A stretch of 64,000 nt of DNA from Corynebacterium minutissimum (GTDB lineage Bacteria > Actinomycetota > Actinomycetes > Mycobacteriales > Mycobacteriaceae), in the NCBI RefSeq assembly GCF_016889765.1, contig NZ_CP069533.1, forward strand, positions 2,232,001 to 2,296,000. The letters are read 5' to 3'. Positions 5,219 to 13,965 of this stretch are shown here, piece by piece (the first letter of the stretch is position 1; the number at the start of each line of letters is the position of its first letter). The position numbers and the translations under genes are program-made. The notes under the pieces are model-generated. The model saw only the letters and a program-made list of their open reading frames with translations, was not told the origin of the DNA and did not search any database.

Positions 5219-6635
5219 CTACCAAGCACTGCTTGCCATGCCCGACACCATAGATGACGAAGAACTCTCCCACATTGAGGACGTCATCAACCAGGCCGGC
5301 ATCACCCACCTAGAAGACACTGATGGAGTTATCCGACGCATCGCCGGACACCTCAACAAAAAGACAATTCCGCTAGCGAACAAGAACGGCGACGGGCCGA
5401 CACGGCTGTCTTTCGGCAAGGTGAAAACATTGGGCGCTCTCGAAGAAGATGCGCCCGAACCTGTGGGGCACACCGCGCGCTCCCACGCAGTACTCTCCGC
5501 CTCCAGTGCTCACCGCTGGCTGCACTGCACCCCAGCCCCACGGCTAGAGGAGCAATACCCGGACAGTAGCTCTGATGCCGCCGCCGAAGGTACTGCCGCC
5601 CACGAGCTCGCAGAGCACAAGCTCCGCAACCTCCAGGGCCTGCCCAGCACGCTTACCAGTACTGACTGGGTGACTGAGGAAATGGACGACTACACCGACG
5701 ACTACGTTGACAACGTTGTTGCTGAGCTCGACCGCGCGCAAAAGTCTAGCCCGGCCGCGTTCCTCGCCATCGAACAACGCCTCGACTTCTCGCATATCGT
5801 GCCGGACGGCTTCGGCACCGGTGATGCCCTCATCGTCGGAGACGGCACCATGACCGTCATCGACCTGAAATACGGCAAAGGCGTAGAGGTGTCCGCGGTG
5901 GGTAATCCTCAGATGGCCCTGTACGCCCTGGGCGCGCTGACCCAGTTCGGCATGATTTACAACATCGACCGGGTGCGCATGGTGATTTTCCAGCCGCGCC
6001 TAAACAACGTGAGTGTCGATGAGGTCAGCGTGGCGGAACTGTTGCAGTGGGCTGAGAACGTGGTCAAGCCACAGGCGCAGGCTGCTATCAAAGGTGAGGG
6101 GGAGCTGATTGCGGGGGAGTGGTGCCGCTTTTGTCGCCACGCCCCACAATGCACTGCGCTCGCCACCAAGTACTTCGCCCCCATCCCCAAGGAAGCGGAC
6201 GAGGTGACCCCGGCAGCGCCCGCACCGGAGACACTTACCGATGCCCAGATAGCCAACATTGTTACCTGGTCTGGGGAGCTGAAGAAGTGGCTGGGCACGG
6301 TAGAAAAGTTCGCCCTAGACCAGGCAAACAACGGGCGCGCGTACCCGGGCCTGAAGCTTGTGGAAGGCCGCAGCGTGCGCCGCTACACGGACGAGGACGC
6401 CGTAGCCAAGGCGGTCGAAAAGACCGGCCACGACCCGTACGAGAAGAAGCTGTTGGGTATTACCGCGATGACGAAGTTGCTCGGCAAAAAGCAGTTTCAG
6501 GACACGCTCGGCGACCTGGTCCACAAGCCTGCAGGTAAGCCAACGCTCGTGCCTGAGTCGGATAAACGCCCCGCACTGCAGGTAGCCACCCCGGAAACCG
6601 TATTCAAACCACTAGGAGGAACCACTAATGACTGA
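5211..6635 (+). CDS. DUF2800 family PD-(D/E)XK (Cas4/RecB-like) nuclease
   Basis: A 474-residue protein; a ~90-residue N-terminal extension precedes the DUF2800 domain. Diagnostic motifs: SASSAHRWLHCTPAP opening the domain, AAEGTAAHELAE (the conserved motif I His), GTGDALIVGDGTMTVIDLKYG with the catalytic Asp and D-x-K of the PD-(D/E)XK fold, and WCRFCRHAPQC near the C-terminus, a cysteine set like the Fe-S cluster of Cas4/AddB-type nucleases. In phages these proteins accompany DUF2815 ssDNA-binding proteins and are thought to process DNA ends during recombination or replication. The next two genes fit that pairing. Confidence 0.85.
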   Translation: MSSYQALLAMPDTIDDEELSHIEDVINQAGITHLEDTDGVIRRIAGHLNKKTIPLANKNGDGPTRLSFGKVKTLGALEEDAPEPVGHTARSHAVLSASSAHRWLHCTPAPRLEEQYPDSSSDAAAEGTAAHELAEHKLRNLQGLPSTLTSTDWVTEEMDDYTDDYVDNVVAELDRAQKSSPAAFLAIEQRLDFSHIVPDGFGTGDALIVGDGTMTVIDLKYGKGVEVSAVGNPQMALYALGALTQFGMIYNIDRVRMVIFQPRLNNVSVDEVSVAELLQWAENVVKPQAQAAIKGEGELIAGEWCRFCRHAPQCTALATKYFAPIPKEADEVTPAAPAPETLTDAQIANIVTWSGELKKWLGTVEKFALDQANNGRAYPGLKLVEGRSVRRYTDEDAVAKAVEKTGHDPYEKKLLGITAMTKLLGKKQFQDTLGDLVHKPAGKPTLVPESDKRPALQVATPETVFKPLGGTTND

Positions 6636-6732
6636 CCAAGAAGTCGCGTACCGCAAGATTCAATCTGTCTTTAACCCGACAGGGGAGAAGTTCGGAGACG
6701 ACCCGGAGCCGGATTACCCGCCCGCCGCCTAG
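6628..6732 (+). CDS. 34-aa hypothetical peptide
   Basis: A short acidic, proline-ended frame of 34 codons overlapping the end of the DUF2800 gene. It has an excellent AGGAGGA ribosome binding site inside that gene. Likely translated; function unknown. Confidence 0.45.
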   Translation: MTDQEVAYRKIQSVFNPTGEKFGDDPEPDYPPAA

Positions 6733-6823
6733 CCCCCGTGTCCGCCGCTGGTCGACGAGATTCACCGGCACCAACAACCCACCACCAACCATCACCAACT
6801 AGTTCCAAGGAGGAACCACCACT

Positions 6824-7411
6824 ATGGCCATCACCAACCGCGACGTCACCTTCCCCGCACGCCTCAGCTTCAACGACCTATTCACCCCACGCGCACAAGC
6901 CGAAGGAGCCGACCCGAAATATCAAGCCGTCCTTCTCATCCCCAAGAACGATGAGAAGACCATCGCCGCTATCAACGCTGCGATTGATGCCGCCGTCCAG
7001 GACGCAGTCACCCGCGGAACTATCAAGCAGGCGATCGACCCGACCATGACCCAGTACCCGCCGCTGCGCGACGGCGACCGCCCGAAGAACAACGGTGAGG
7101 CCCGCGGAGACGCCTACCAAGGGCACTGGTTCATCTCCGCAAAGGCCCCTGAGAGCCGCAAGCCGTTCGTCGTTGACGGCAATGTTCGCCCGATTCTTGA
7201 CCAGTCGGAGGTCTACTCCGGCATGTACGTCAACGCCGCCGTGCAGTTCTACGTGTACTCCACCTCTGGCAACGTGGGTGTGGCCGCGTCCCTGAGCGGT
7301 ATTCAGAAGGTGAAGGATGGGGAGCGCCTGGGCGCTGAGCCCACCACCGCGGAGGACGTATTCTCCACGCTCGGCGGCCAGGCTGCGCCGTCCGCAGGCC
7401 TCGGATTCTAA
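6824..7411 (+). CDS. DUF2815 family ssDNA-binding protein
   Basis: A 195-residue protein with the DUF2815 signature: the opening DVTFPARLSFNDLFTP, KYQAVLLIPK, PLRDGDRPKNNGEARGDAYQG, FISAKAPESRKPFVVDG and the GMYVNAAVQFYVYS strand near the C-terminus. Members have an OB-like fold similar to T7 gp2.5-type ssDNA-binding proteins and act in phage replication and recombination. It follows the DUF2800 nuclease with an AAGGAGGAA ribosome binding site. The following two genes run on the opposite strand, and the stop overlaps the PIN gene stop by 4 nt. Confidence 0.85.
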   Translation: MAITNRDVTFPARLSFNDLFTPRAQAEGADPKYQAVLLIPKNDEKTIAAINAAIDAAVQDAVTRGTIKQAIDPTMTQYPPLRDGDRPKNNGEARGDAYQGHWFISAKAPESRKPFVVDGNVRPILDQSEVYSGMYVNAAVQFYVYSTSGNVGVAASLSGIQKVKDGERLGAEPTTAEDVFSTLGGQAAPSAGLGF

Positions 7412-7890
7412 GTAAGTCCCGAGAAAAGATCGCCGTATGGAGCAGCAGGAGGATGTGTTACAGAAATCGGGTTCAATCCGGTACAAGCTTTGATTAGCTT
7501 GTCATCGTAAGTGAAAACGGATTGGCAACTGGCAGCAATCCCGGAGGCAACAATCATTGCATCTGCCGGGCGAATAAGCCGCTCAAGACACAATTCTCCT
7601 GCTGTCTCCATCACGAAACTATCTGCTTCAACAAGAGTGAAATCTCGTCTGAATAGAAAATCTTTTGCCTTATTTACAGCTGCATTGCTAATCGGTGGGG
7701 TAGATGCCCCTGCCCTCATAGCTGGAGTACCCAGCAACTCAACGCCAACCATTGTCGGTATAAATACCTCGTAGGCATCGCTCTCAATCACAAACTCAAC
7801 TGAGTCTGCGTAACTCTTTGCCTTCGGAATATGCGGATGATCGAGAAACAAATAGATCAGTGCACACGTATCTAGCACTACACGTTGCAA
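7408..7890 (-). CDS. PIN-domain ribonuclease (VapC-like)
   Basis: A 160-residue PIN-fold protein with the acidic active-site set: D7 in VVLDTCALIYL, E51 in VGVELLGT, D110 in RPADAMIVASG and D129/D130 in FTYDDKLIKA. PIN proteins of this size are metal-dependent RNases, usually toxins that cut tRNA or rRNA. It begins 2 nt after the stop of the 244-aa gene and must be co-transcribed with it. The pair faces against the lytic operon and is visibly AT-richer than its neighbours, so it looks like acquired cargo expressed in the lysogen. The target RNA cannot be told from sequence. Confidence 0.85.
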   Translation of the reverse strand: MQRVVLDTCALIYLFLDHPHIPKAKSYADSVEFVIESDAYEVFIPTMVGVELLGTPAMRAGASTPPISNAAVNKAKDFLFRRDFTLVEADSFVMETAGELCLERLIRPADAMIVASGIAASCQSVFTYDDKLIKACTGLNPISVTHPPAAPYGDLFSGLT

Positions 7891-7892
7891 AA

Positions 7893-8627
7893 CTAATCAA
7901 CACTCCTCAATCGGTCAATAAAATGCACTGGGTCCTCAATCGACTGTCGATATTCAGACCAAATGCCACGTCCATTAGAAAGACTTCGATCTGGTAGAAC
8001 ATCAACTCCATAAAGATGAACTAGTTCAATCTGATTCGTATCGAAATTTCGATGGACTTTCCCACGAACACGCACCCGCTTGTGCATTTTAGACAGAACA
8101 TCTTCACGTTGGATTTCCGAAAAAAGAACCTTTACAGAAGCATCAGTCGATTCATCTCTGATCCAAGCTTTGAGCTCATGCGAATCAGAGCCGTTGTAAC
8201 GGTTTAGTTCGCCGGTAACAGATCCAATTGAAACGAGTGACGCTGAAAGTGCTTTTTCAATTGCTTCTTTCAAATCTGCGTCAATCGGAATCCAATCACT
8301 TTGTTTTATCGACAGAGTCGCACCGTTGGTTTTTTGGCCTTCTTTGGCAATCTCGCGAAGATACCTAAGTTGCTGTCGATTCCAGCCGCGAGGTATCTGG
8401 CACGTGCGACTGATGGATTTAATTCCGGAGTAAAGCCTGTGAAGCGATTCATCATCAATCAAAACTTCAGTGACAACGCTAGATTGACGGACGCCTGACA
8501 TTTTTACTCGACCCGAATTTGATGGAAACGCTTGAATCAACTTTGCTAACGATTCAAGAGCTCGAGCTACTGAAAGAGCCTCTATGTTTTCTATCTCGCC
8601 ATTGAGCGTCAGTTCGAGCTTTTGCAT
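7893..8627 (-). CDS. Unknown partner of the PIN RNase, candidate antitoxin or sensor
   Basis: A 244-residue protein not recognised from any family. It has a strong GGAAGGAGAT ribosome binding site. Residues ~1-110 are mixed alpha/beta with a helical segment (SVARALESLAKLIQAF). Residues ~175-215 contain a beta-rich stretch (KRVRVRGKVHRNFD, then QIELVHLYGVDVLP) typical of OB-fold or similar nucleic-acid-binding barrels. It is far larger than a usual VapB antitoxin and shows no AbrB, RHH or Phd motif. Upstream of its PIN partner in a two-gene operon, it may neutralise or direct the nuclease. Function is inference. Confidence 0.65.
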   Translation of the reverse strand: MQKLELTLNGEIENIEALSVARALESLAKLIQAFPSNSGRVKMSGVRQSSVVTEVLIDDESLHRLYSGIKSISRTCQIPRGWNRQQLRYLREIAKEGQKTNGATLSIKQSDWIPIDADLKEAIEKALSASLVSIGSVTGELNRYNGSDSHELKAWIRDESTDASVKVLFSEIQREDVLSKMHKRVRVRGKVHRNFDTNQIELVHLYGVDVLPDRSLSNGRGIWSEYRQSIEDPVHFIDRLRSVD

Positions 8628-8872
8628 TTCATCTCCTTCCTAGGTTGAGCAAATTAGTAAAGACCTTTCTCGAAGCAATCATAGTGCTCAGCGCTGTACA
8701 AGCTAGCGAGTTTTAACAAATTATCTCAAAACCACCGCAACACGCCCATGACCCACACACCGGGCACGAGAAGCCATGCGCGTCTACCTGCGCCAGCGGG
8801 GTATTCATCATTGCACCCCCACATGCATCGACGCCCTCATCAACCCACCCCTTCCAAGGAGGAGAAGCCCCA
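8628..8872. other. Promoter region between the PIN module and the replication operon
   Basis: This 245-bp interval separates the leftward PIN module from the rightward primase-helicase gene. On the minus strand a TATGAT hexamer (8678-8683) could be the -10 of the PIN operon, ~50 nt upstream of its start; no good -35 is seen. Short rightward frames near 8748 and 8776 lack ribosome binding sites and run into the next gene out of frame, so I do not call them genes. Confidence 0.35.
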
Positions 8873-11395
8873 ATGAAAAACCGCGAGCTCAAAATCGCCA
8901 CCGCCACCACCCGCACCTCCTCCCTCTGGACCAACCAACTCACCTCCCTCCAAGACCTCACCGCGCGCGCGTATGAGCCCATCATCGTCAACTGCACCAA
9001 AGACGAGTACCGCAGCCTCGCCAAGGCAGAAAAGGACAAGCACAAAGACGTCGGTGGTTTCGTCGGTGGTCACCTCAAGCACGGGCGCCGCCGCAAAGGC
9101 CACATCCTCGCCCGCTCTCTCATCACCCTCGACCTCGACAACATCCCCACAGATGTCGACCTCGCTGCCGCCCTGGCCGACACCCTGCCGTACGCTTGGC
9201 TCGCACACACCACGCTTAGCCACCTCACCACCGAACAACGCTGGCGGATCTGGGTCTGGCTCCACCGCGACGTCACCGCCGACGAATACGGCGCCGTCGC
9301 CCGCAGAGTCGCCCAAGACATTAACCCAGGATTGAAGTGGTTCGACCCCACCACCTTCGAACCAGAACGATTCTTCTACTGGCCCGCCACCCTGCAAGAT
9401 GGCGACTACCACGTCGAAATCAGCAGCAAAAAGGACATCCTCAACCCCGACGACTACCTCGACCGGTACGACACCTGGCAGGACGTCACCACCTGGCCCG
9501 GCGTCACACCCGACGACGCCAAAGCCATGCTCGGCACCTCCAAGCTCGACGACCCGCGCGACAAGCCCGGCATGCTCGGCGCATTCAACCGCGCCCACCC
9601 AATCCCGCGCGCTATCAAAACCTTCCTCGCGGACGTCTACAAGCCTGGCACCACAAAGGACCGCTACACCTACACCGGCGGCTCATCCTCAAATGGTCTC
9701 ATCGTCTACAACGGTGGCCACTACGCCTACTCTCAGCACGCTACCGACCCCGCCGCCGACGGGCACTCGCACTCCGCGTTCGACCTCGTCCGCATCCACA
9801 AATACGGAGACCTCGACACGGACACCCCGGCAGGCACCCCAGCCAACAAACAACCCAGCTACACCGCGATGATGGACTTCGTCAACAACGACCCCGGCGC
9901 CAAAGCCGAAAACGCGAAAGCGACCGCGGCAAAAATCGCAGACGTCTTCCAACCCATCACCGAGGACCAGGAAGCGCGCGGCGAAGAGGACGACGCAACA
10001 CCACCCGAGGCAGGGGACAACACCACCGAGGCAGGGGAGAAGGACACCGCCACCTGGCTGACCCAACTCGAAACCAAAAAAGACGGCGGCTTCAAAGACA
10101 CCATCGGAAACTTCGAACTCATCCTCACCCACGACCCACGACTCAACCACATCGCCTGGAACGCCCACGCCAACCGCCTCGAAATCCAAGACCCCCAAGC
10201 CCTCCCATGGGAACAACTCACACCAGGATGGACCGACAACGACGAAGCAATGCTCAAAACAGAAATCGCCCGCACCTACCAAGGCCTCTACTCACCCACC
10301 AAAATGCACGACGCCCTCATCGCAACCGCCACCAAACGCGCATTCCACCCCGTCCGCGACTACTTCAACCACCTCCCACCCTGGGACGAAACACCCCGCC
10401 TCGACACACTCCTCATCGACACCCTCGGCGCCGACGACACCGACTACACCCGCGCCGTAACCCGCAAAACCTTCGTCGCAGCACACCGGAGAACCTTCCA
10501 ACCCGGCTGCAAATTCGACCAAGTCCTCACCCTCGTCGGACCCCAAGGCGCCGGCAAATCCACCATCTTCAACCGCATGGCCAACCCCTGGTTCTCCGAC
10601 TCACTGACCATCACCGACATGAAAGACAAAACAGCAGCCGAGAAACTCCAAGGCAACCTCATCGTCGAACTCTCCGAGCTCGCCGGCATGCGCAAAGCCG
10701 AAGCCGAACCAGTCAAAGGCTTCATCTCACGGACGGAGGACAAGTACCGGCCCGCGTACGGCCGCACCGTCATCACCTACCCACGCCAAGGCATCATCGT
10801 CGGCTCCACCAACGCCGACGAAGGCTTCCTACGCGACACCACCGGTAACCGCCGCTGGTGGCCCGTCCACGTCACCGGCCAAGGCTGGCTCGGCAAACCA
10901 CACGACCTAGACCAGGCCACCATCGACCAACTCTGGGCCGAAGCACGCTACCGCGACCAGCAAGGAGAAAAGCTCTACCTCACCGGCGACCTCCTCCACC
11001 AGGCGGAGCACATCCAAGCCGAATCAGTGGAGGCCGACGATCGCATCGGCATCGTCCAGGAATATCTCAACAAGACACTGCCCGAAAACTGGGACGCCCT
11101 CCCACTCAACGTGCGCCGCGTCTGGCTCGACGGCGGAGGCCTCCCAGAGCACTTAAAAGACAGAGGGAGGCCCACCAACTACTACACGCGCGACAGCGTG
11201 TCGAAAATCGAAATCTGGGCCGAGTGCTTCGGACGCAACCCGGAAGACATGCGCAAGATTGACTCCCATGAAATCACCGCTATCTTGCGCCAGATTGACG
11301 GGTGGGAAGACAGCGGGTTTCAGCGCAGGCTGCCAATCTACGGCAAGCAAAGAATCTTCCGACGCGCAGAAGTGGGAACAAATGTTCTGGCCTGA
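8873..11395 (+). CDS. Primase/VapE-type replicative helicase
   Basis: An 840-residue fusion of an N-terminal primase-polymerase-like region and a C-terminal superfamily 3-like VirE/VapE ATPase. The N-terminal part carries SLITLDLDNIPTD (acidic pair around residues 84-88) and SHLTTEQRWRIWVWL, as in archaeo-eukaryotic-type primases. An acidic Pro/Glu linker precedes the helicase, which has Walker A LVGPQGAGKST (about 554-564), IVELSELAGMRKAEAE with the acidic Walker B, and GSTNADEGFLRDTTGNRRWW (sensor and Arg-finger region). It would prime and unwind phage DNA at the adjacent iteron cluster. The start has a GGAGGAGAAG site. Confidence 0.88.
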   Translation: MKNRELKIATATTRTSSLWTNQLTSLQDLTARAYEPIIVNCTKDEYRSLAKAEKDKHKDVGGFVGGHLKHGRRRKGHILARSLITLDLDNIPTDVDLAAALADTLPYAWLAHTTLSHLTTEQRWRIWVWLHRDVTADEYGAVARRVAQDINPGLKWFDPTTFEPERFFYWPATLQDGDYHVEISSKKDILNPDDYLDRYDTWQDVTTWPGVTPDDAKAMLGTSKLDDPRDKPGMLGAFNRAHPIPRAIKTFLADVYKPGTTKDRYTYTGGSSSNGLIVYNGGHYAYSQHATDPAADGHSHSAFDLVRIHKYGDLDTDTPAGTPANKQPSYTAMMDFVNNDPGAKAENAKATAAKIADVFQPITEDQEARGEEDDATPPEAGDNTTEAGEKDTATWLTQLETKKDGGFKDTIGNFELILTHDPRLNHIAWNAHANRLEIQDPQALPWEQLTPGWTDNDEAMLKTEIARTYQGLYSPTKMHDALIATATKRAFHPVRDYFNHLPPWDETPRLDTLLIDTLGADDTDYTRAVTRKTFVAAHRRTFQPGCKFDQVLTLVGPQGAGKSTIFNRMANPWFSDSLTITDMKDKTAAEKLQGNLIVELSELAGMRKAEAEPVKGFISRTEDKYRPAYGRTVITYPRQGIIVGSTNADEGFLRDTTGNRRWWPVHVTGQGWLGKPHDLDQATIDQLWAEARYRDQQGEKLYLTGDLLHQAEHIQAESVEADDRIGIVQEYLNKTLPENWDALPLNVRRVWLDGGGLPEHLKDRGRPTNYYTRDSVSKIEIWAECFGRNPEDMRKIDSHEITAILRQIDGWEDSGFQRRLPIYGKQRIFRRAEVGTNVLA

Positions 11396-11657
11396 AAAAG
11401 GTGGAACAAAGGGTGGAACATTGCTTTGTTCCGGCTTTGTTCCACCCGGAACAAAAGACGAGATTGTTCCACTTTGTTCCACCCTTTGTTCCGGGATGAA
11501 AACCCGCACTATCCAGCAAGAACAGTAGAGGTGGAACAAACGGAACAAAAAAATGTACTTAGAAACATTCCATAGGAAATGGGGGGTGTTATGTATAGGA
11601 ATACGTACATATCCCCTAAATACAAGACCTATATAGAAACGCCGTTCCGTTTGTTCC
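11375..11657. repeat. Iteron cluster with AT-rich stretch, candidate phage origin
   Basis: Twelve copies of an octamer centred on GGAACAAA or its complement TTTGTTCC occur at 11375, 11403, 11415, 11425, 11436, 11448, 11463, 11473, 11485, 11533, 11542 and 11650, in both orientations; two copies differ in the terminal bases. Many are extended as GTGGAACAAA. Between the last two copies, 11550-11640 is markedly AT-richer than the phage average. The cluster starts inside the 3' end of the helicase gene and ends before the VRR-NUC gene. Repeats plus an AT-rich unwinding-type segment next to a replicative helicase are the classic layout of a phage origin. An operator array is the alternative. Confidence 0.6.
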
Positions 11658-11683
11658 ACCCACCACCGCAAGACAGGAAACCA

Positions 11684-11965
11684 ATGCTCGAACGCGAAGT
11701 CGAAAAAGCACTCATCCACCAGGTCCGCAAACACGGCGGAATCACCCCAAAACTCACCAGCCCCAACAACGCAGGCATGCCAGACCGGCTCATAATCCTC
11801 CCACCCGGAAAGGTCTGCTTCGTCGAACTCAAAGCCCCCGGCAAGAAACCCCGCCCCCTCCAAGTAAGGCAGATGGAACGCCTCACTCAGCTTGGCTGCA
11901 TGGTCCGCGTCATCGACCACCCCAACCAAATCCAGGAACTCATCCATGAAATTCAAGCCGCATGA
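11684..11965 (+). CDS. VRR-NUC domain nuclease
   Basis: A 93-residue stand-alone VRR-NUC protein. Visible motifs: LEREVEKALIHQVRKHGGI, SPNNAGMPDRLIILPPGK with the catalytic Asp, FVELKAPGKKPRPLQVRQ with the E-x-K and the Q helix, and the closing GCMVRVIDHP. These match the PD-(D/E)XK core of minimal phage VRR-NUC enzymes, which cut branched DNA or act with a SNF2 helicase. The start at 11684 is chosen because the upstream in-frame residues come from the iteron region. It overlaps the helicase gene by 20 nt. Confidence 0.88.
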   Translation: MLEREVEKALIHQVRKHGGITPKLTSPNNAGMPDRLIILPPGKVCFVELKAPGKKPRPLQVRQMERLTQLGCMVRVIDHPNQIQELIHEIQAA

Positions 11966-13304
11966 CTACCAGCGCTACACCATCCAGTTCATCATCGACC
12001 ACCCAGAGTCTGCGATATTTCTAGGAATGGGCATGGGCAAAACAATCTCCACCCTCACCGCCATCAACGACCTCATCCGAAACCGTTTCGAAACCCAGCG
12101 TGTACTTGTCATCGCGCCCATCCGCGTCGCCCGCGACACTTGGCCCGCAGAAATCCACAAGTGGGACCACCTGGAAGGCCTCGCCGTCAGCCCCATCATC
12201 GGTACCGCAAAGCAACGACAAGACGCCGCCAATCGTCGCGCCGACATCTATACCATCGGACGCGAGAACATTCCCTGGTTGGTGAAGCACCACGGTAACC
12301 GCTGGCCCTACGACATGGTCGTCATCGATGAACTCTCATCGTTCAAAAACCCGCAGGCGAAACGCTTCAAAGCCTTGAAGAAAGTCCGCCCCAAAATACA
12401 ACGCATCGTAGGCCTCACCGGCACACCCGCCCCCAACAGCCTGCTAGACATCTGGGCACCATTCCGACTCATCGACAACGGCCAACGCCTCGGCAAGTAC
12501 ATCACCCACTACCGAGATCAATACTTCACCCCCGGCCGGCGCAACGGTGCGGTCGTCTACAACTGGAACCTACGCCCCGGCGCAGACCAAGCAATCTACG
12601 ACAACATTGCCGACATCACCGTCTCCATGCGCACCACTGACTACCTCCAACTGCCAGAAGCCACCCACCAGCACATAACCGTCCAACTCCCCGCGAAGGC
12701 GCGCAAGCACATCGACACCCTCAAACGTGACCTCGTCCTGGACCTCGACGACGACACCATCGACGCAGCCAACGCTGCCACCCTGTCACTGAAGCTGCAG
12801 CAGCTCGCCGGCGGCGCCATCTACAACGAAGAAGGTAATGACTACATCACCATCCATAATGAGAAGATCCAGGCACTAGCCGAACTCGTTGACCAAGCCC
12901 AGGGCAACCCGATACTCGTCTGTTACTGGTTCAAGCACGAGCGCGACCGCATCCTCAACTCCATCCCGGGCGCGCGCGTACTCGACACCCAGCGGGACTT
13001 TGAGTGCTGGAACGCAGGCCTCGTCCCCGTCGCCCTCATCCACCCCGCATCCGCGGGCCATGGCCTCAACCTTCAAGACGGGGGCCACATCATGGTTTGG
13101 TACACCACTCCATGGTCACTGGAGCTCTACGAGCAAGCCAACGCCCGCTTGCATCGGCAGGGACAAACTGAGCCCGTCAGCATCATCCATATCGACACCG
13201 CTGACAGTATCGACCAAACCGTTCACCAGGCACTTACCCGTAAAGACACCACGCAGCAAGCACTCATTACAGCCGTTAAGGCCCAACTCGAGGAGGCAGC
13301 ATGA
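11946..13304 (+). CDS. SNF2/DEAD-type phage helicase
   Basis: A 452-residue superfamily 2 helicase. The N-terminus KFKPHDYQRYTIQFI is the Q-type entry of SNF2 proteins. Walker A is GMGMGKT (about 28-34), motif II VVIDELSSFKN (about 126), and motif III GLTGTPAPNS. The C-terminal RecA-like domain has VCYWFKHERDR, HPASAGHGLNLQDGGH and RLHRQGQTEPVSI (motifs V-VI). Members follow VRR-NUC genes in many phages and probably form a nuclease-helicase pair. The preferred start overlaps the VRR-NUC end and matches the family's short N-terminus. Confidence 0.9.
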   Translation: MKFKPHDYQRYTIQFIIDHPESAIFLGMGMGKTISTLTAINDLIRNRFETQRVLVIAPIRVARDTWPAEIHKWDHLEGLAVSPIIGTAKQRQDAANRRADIYTIGRENIPWLVKHHGNRWPYDMVVIDELSSFKNPQAKRFKALKKVRPKIQRIVGLTGTPAPNSLLDIWAPFRLIDNGQRLGKYITHYRDQYFTPGRRNGAVVYNWNLRPGADQAIYDNIADITVSMRTTDYLQLPEATHQHITVQLPAKARKHIDTLKRDLVLDLDDDTIDAANAATLSLKLQQLAGGAIYNEEGNDYITIHNEKIQALAELVDQAQGNPILVCYWFKHERDRILNSIPGARVLDTQRDFECWNAGLVPVALIHPASAGHGLNLQDGGHIMVWYTTPWSLELYEQANARLHRQGQTEPVSIIHIDTADSIDQTVHQALTRKDTTQQALITAVKAQLEEAA

Positions 13305-13783
13305 AACAAGTAGACGAATTCCACCTACGTGATACCGCCCGCGAGCTTGCAGAGCTCTACATCGAAATGCACGGACTGAAAGACACCACACCTAACCCGC
13401 CGGAGGTCAAGACCAGAAACAGCATCAAAGGGCTGGGGCCGAAGTCGCCTGGTAACTGGCTATGGGTGCACCGATACGTGGAGATGGAGCAGAACCTCCG
13501 CGAGCTCTGCCTCAACGCCTTCGGTACCGACGGCATCAACGTGCGCATCCAAGAATCTGACTTCACTGCACCACGCCTATGCGGTCTCATCGCCTGGCAT
13601 GCGCAGCCACTGTCCGAACTGGACTGGGCGGCGGACTTATTGCAGGAGCTTGAGGACCAGGCGCGGAAGATGAACCGCTGGGTTAACCCGACTGACCAGG
13701 CTGACGCGCTGCTGCGGAGTGCGAGGGTGAAGCGGCATCTAGTTGACAAATATGGCCCACAACTTGACACAGGCCAAGAATGA
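13301..13783 (+). CDS. Conserved phage hypothetical protein, possible late regulator
   Basis: A 160-residue protein starting at the ATG overlapping the helicase stop region, with a GGAGGC site. It is helical (FHLRDTARELAELYIEMHG, LSELDWAADLLQELEDQ) and ends with an ADALLRSARVKRHLVDKYG segment that resembles a helix-turn-helix. As the last gene of the replication block, directly upstream of a promoter-terminator pair that precedes the late operon, it occupies the place of a late-gene activator or antiterminator. That assignment rests on position only. Confidence 0.55.
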   Translation: MKQVDEFHLRDTARELAELYIEMHGLKDTTPNPPEVKTRNSIKGLGPKSPGNWLWVHRYVEMEQNLRELCLNAFGTDGINVRIQESDFTAPRLCGLIAWHAQPLSELDWAADLLQELEDQARKMNRWVNPTDQADALLRSARVKRHLVDKYGPQLDTGQE

Positions 13784-13794
13784 CATGCTACGCT
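13764..13794 (+). promoter_or_regulatory. Candidate late promoter
   Basis: A perfect -35 TTGACA (13764-13769) and, 19 bp on, an extended -10 of the form TGnTACGCT (hexamer 13789-13794). Another TTGACA lies 21 bp upstream. The promoter sits in the 3' end of the preceding gene and points at the packaging and structural genes. The expected start of transcription is near 13801, directly before a terminator-like hairpin. Confidence 0.5.
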
Positions 13795-13800
13795 AGCGCT

Positions 13801-13839
13801 AACGAAAGACCCCCGGCAAGCGCTGGGGTTTTTGTCGTT
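13801..13839 (+). terminator. Leader terminator just after the late promoter
   Basis: ACCCC/GGGGT stem (13809-13813 with 13825-13829) followed by TTTTT, enclosed by an outer AACGA/TCGTT pairing. The loop ends can extend the stem. It begins within ~10 nt of the predicted transcription start, like lambda pR' and its tR' terminator, so late expression may depend on antitermination. Confidence 0.45.
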
Positions 13840-13965
13840 TTACATAGGTCTTACCGCCACCCCTCATCCCCATTGCAAGAGTTGAGTGGTTTCGAGCAAC
13901 ACCCGAGGGGCGCAGGCCGCCAGCTCACGACTGGAGTAAGACACAAAGAAGTAGGGGAGGTGACC

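Noticed and set aside
8776..8976. 66-aa Arg/Pro/His-rich frame before the primase-helicase
   Set aside because: No ribosome binding site and most of its length lies out of frame inside the helicase gene.
9337..10848. 503-aa Arg/Pro/His-rich frame
   Set aside because: Shadow frame of the primase-helicase gene, typical of GC-rich DNA.
11375..11657. Reading the repeat cluster as a CRISPR array
   Set aside because: Repeats are only ~8-10 bp, in both orientations and irregularly spaced; no Cas genes nearby.
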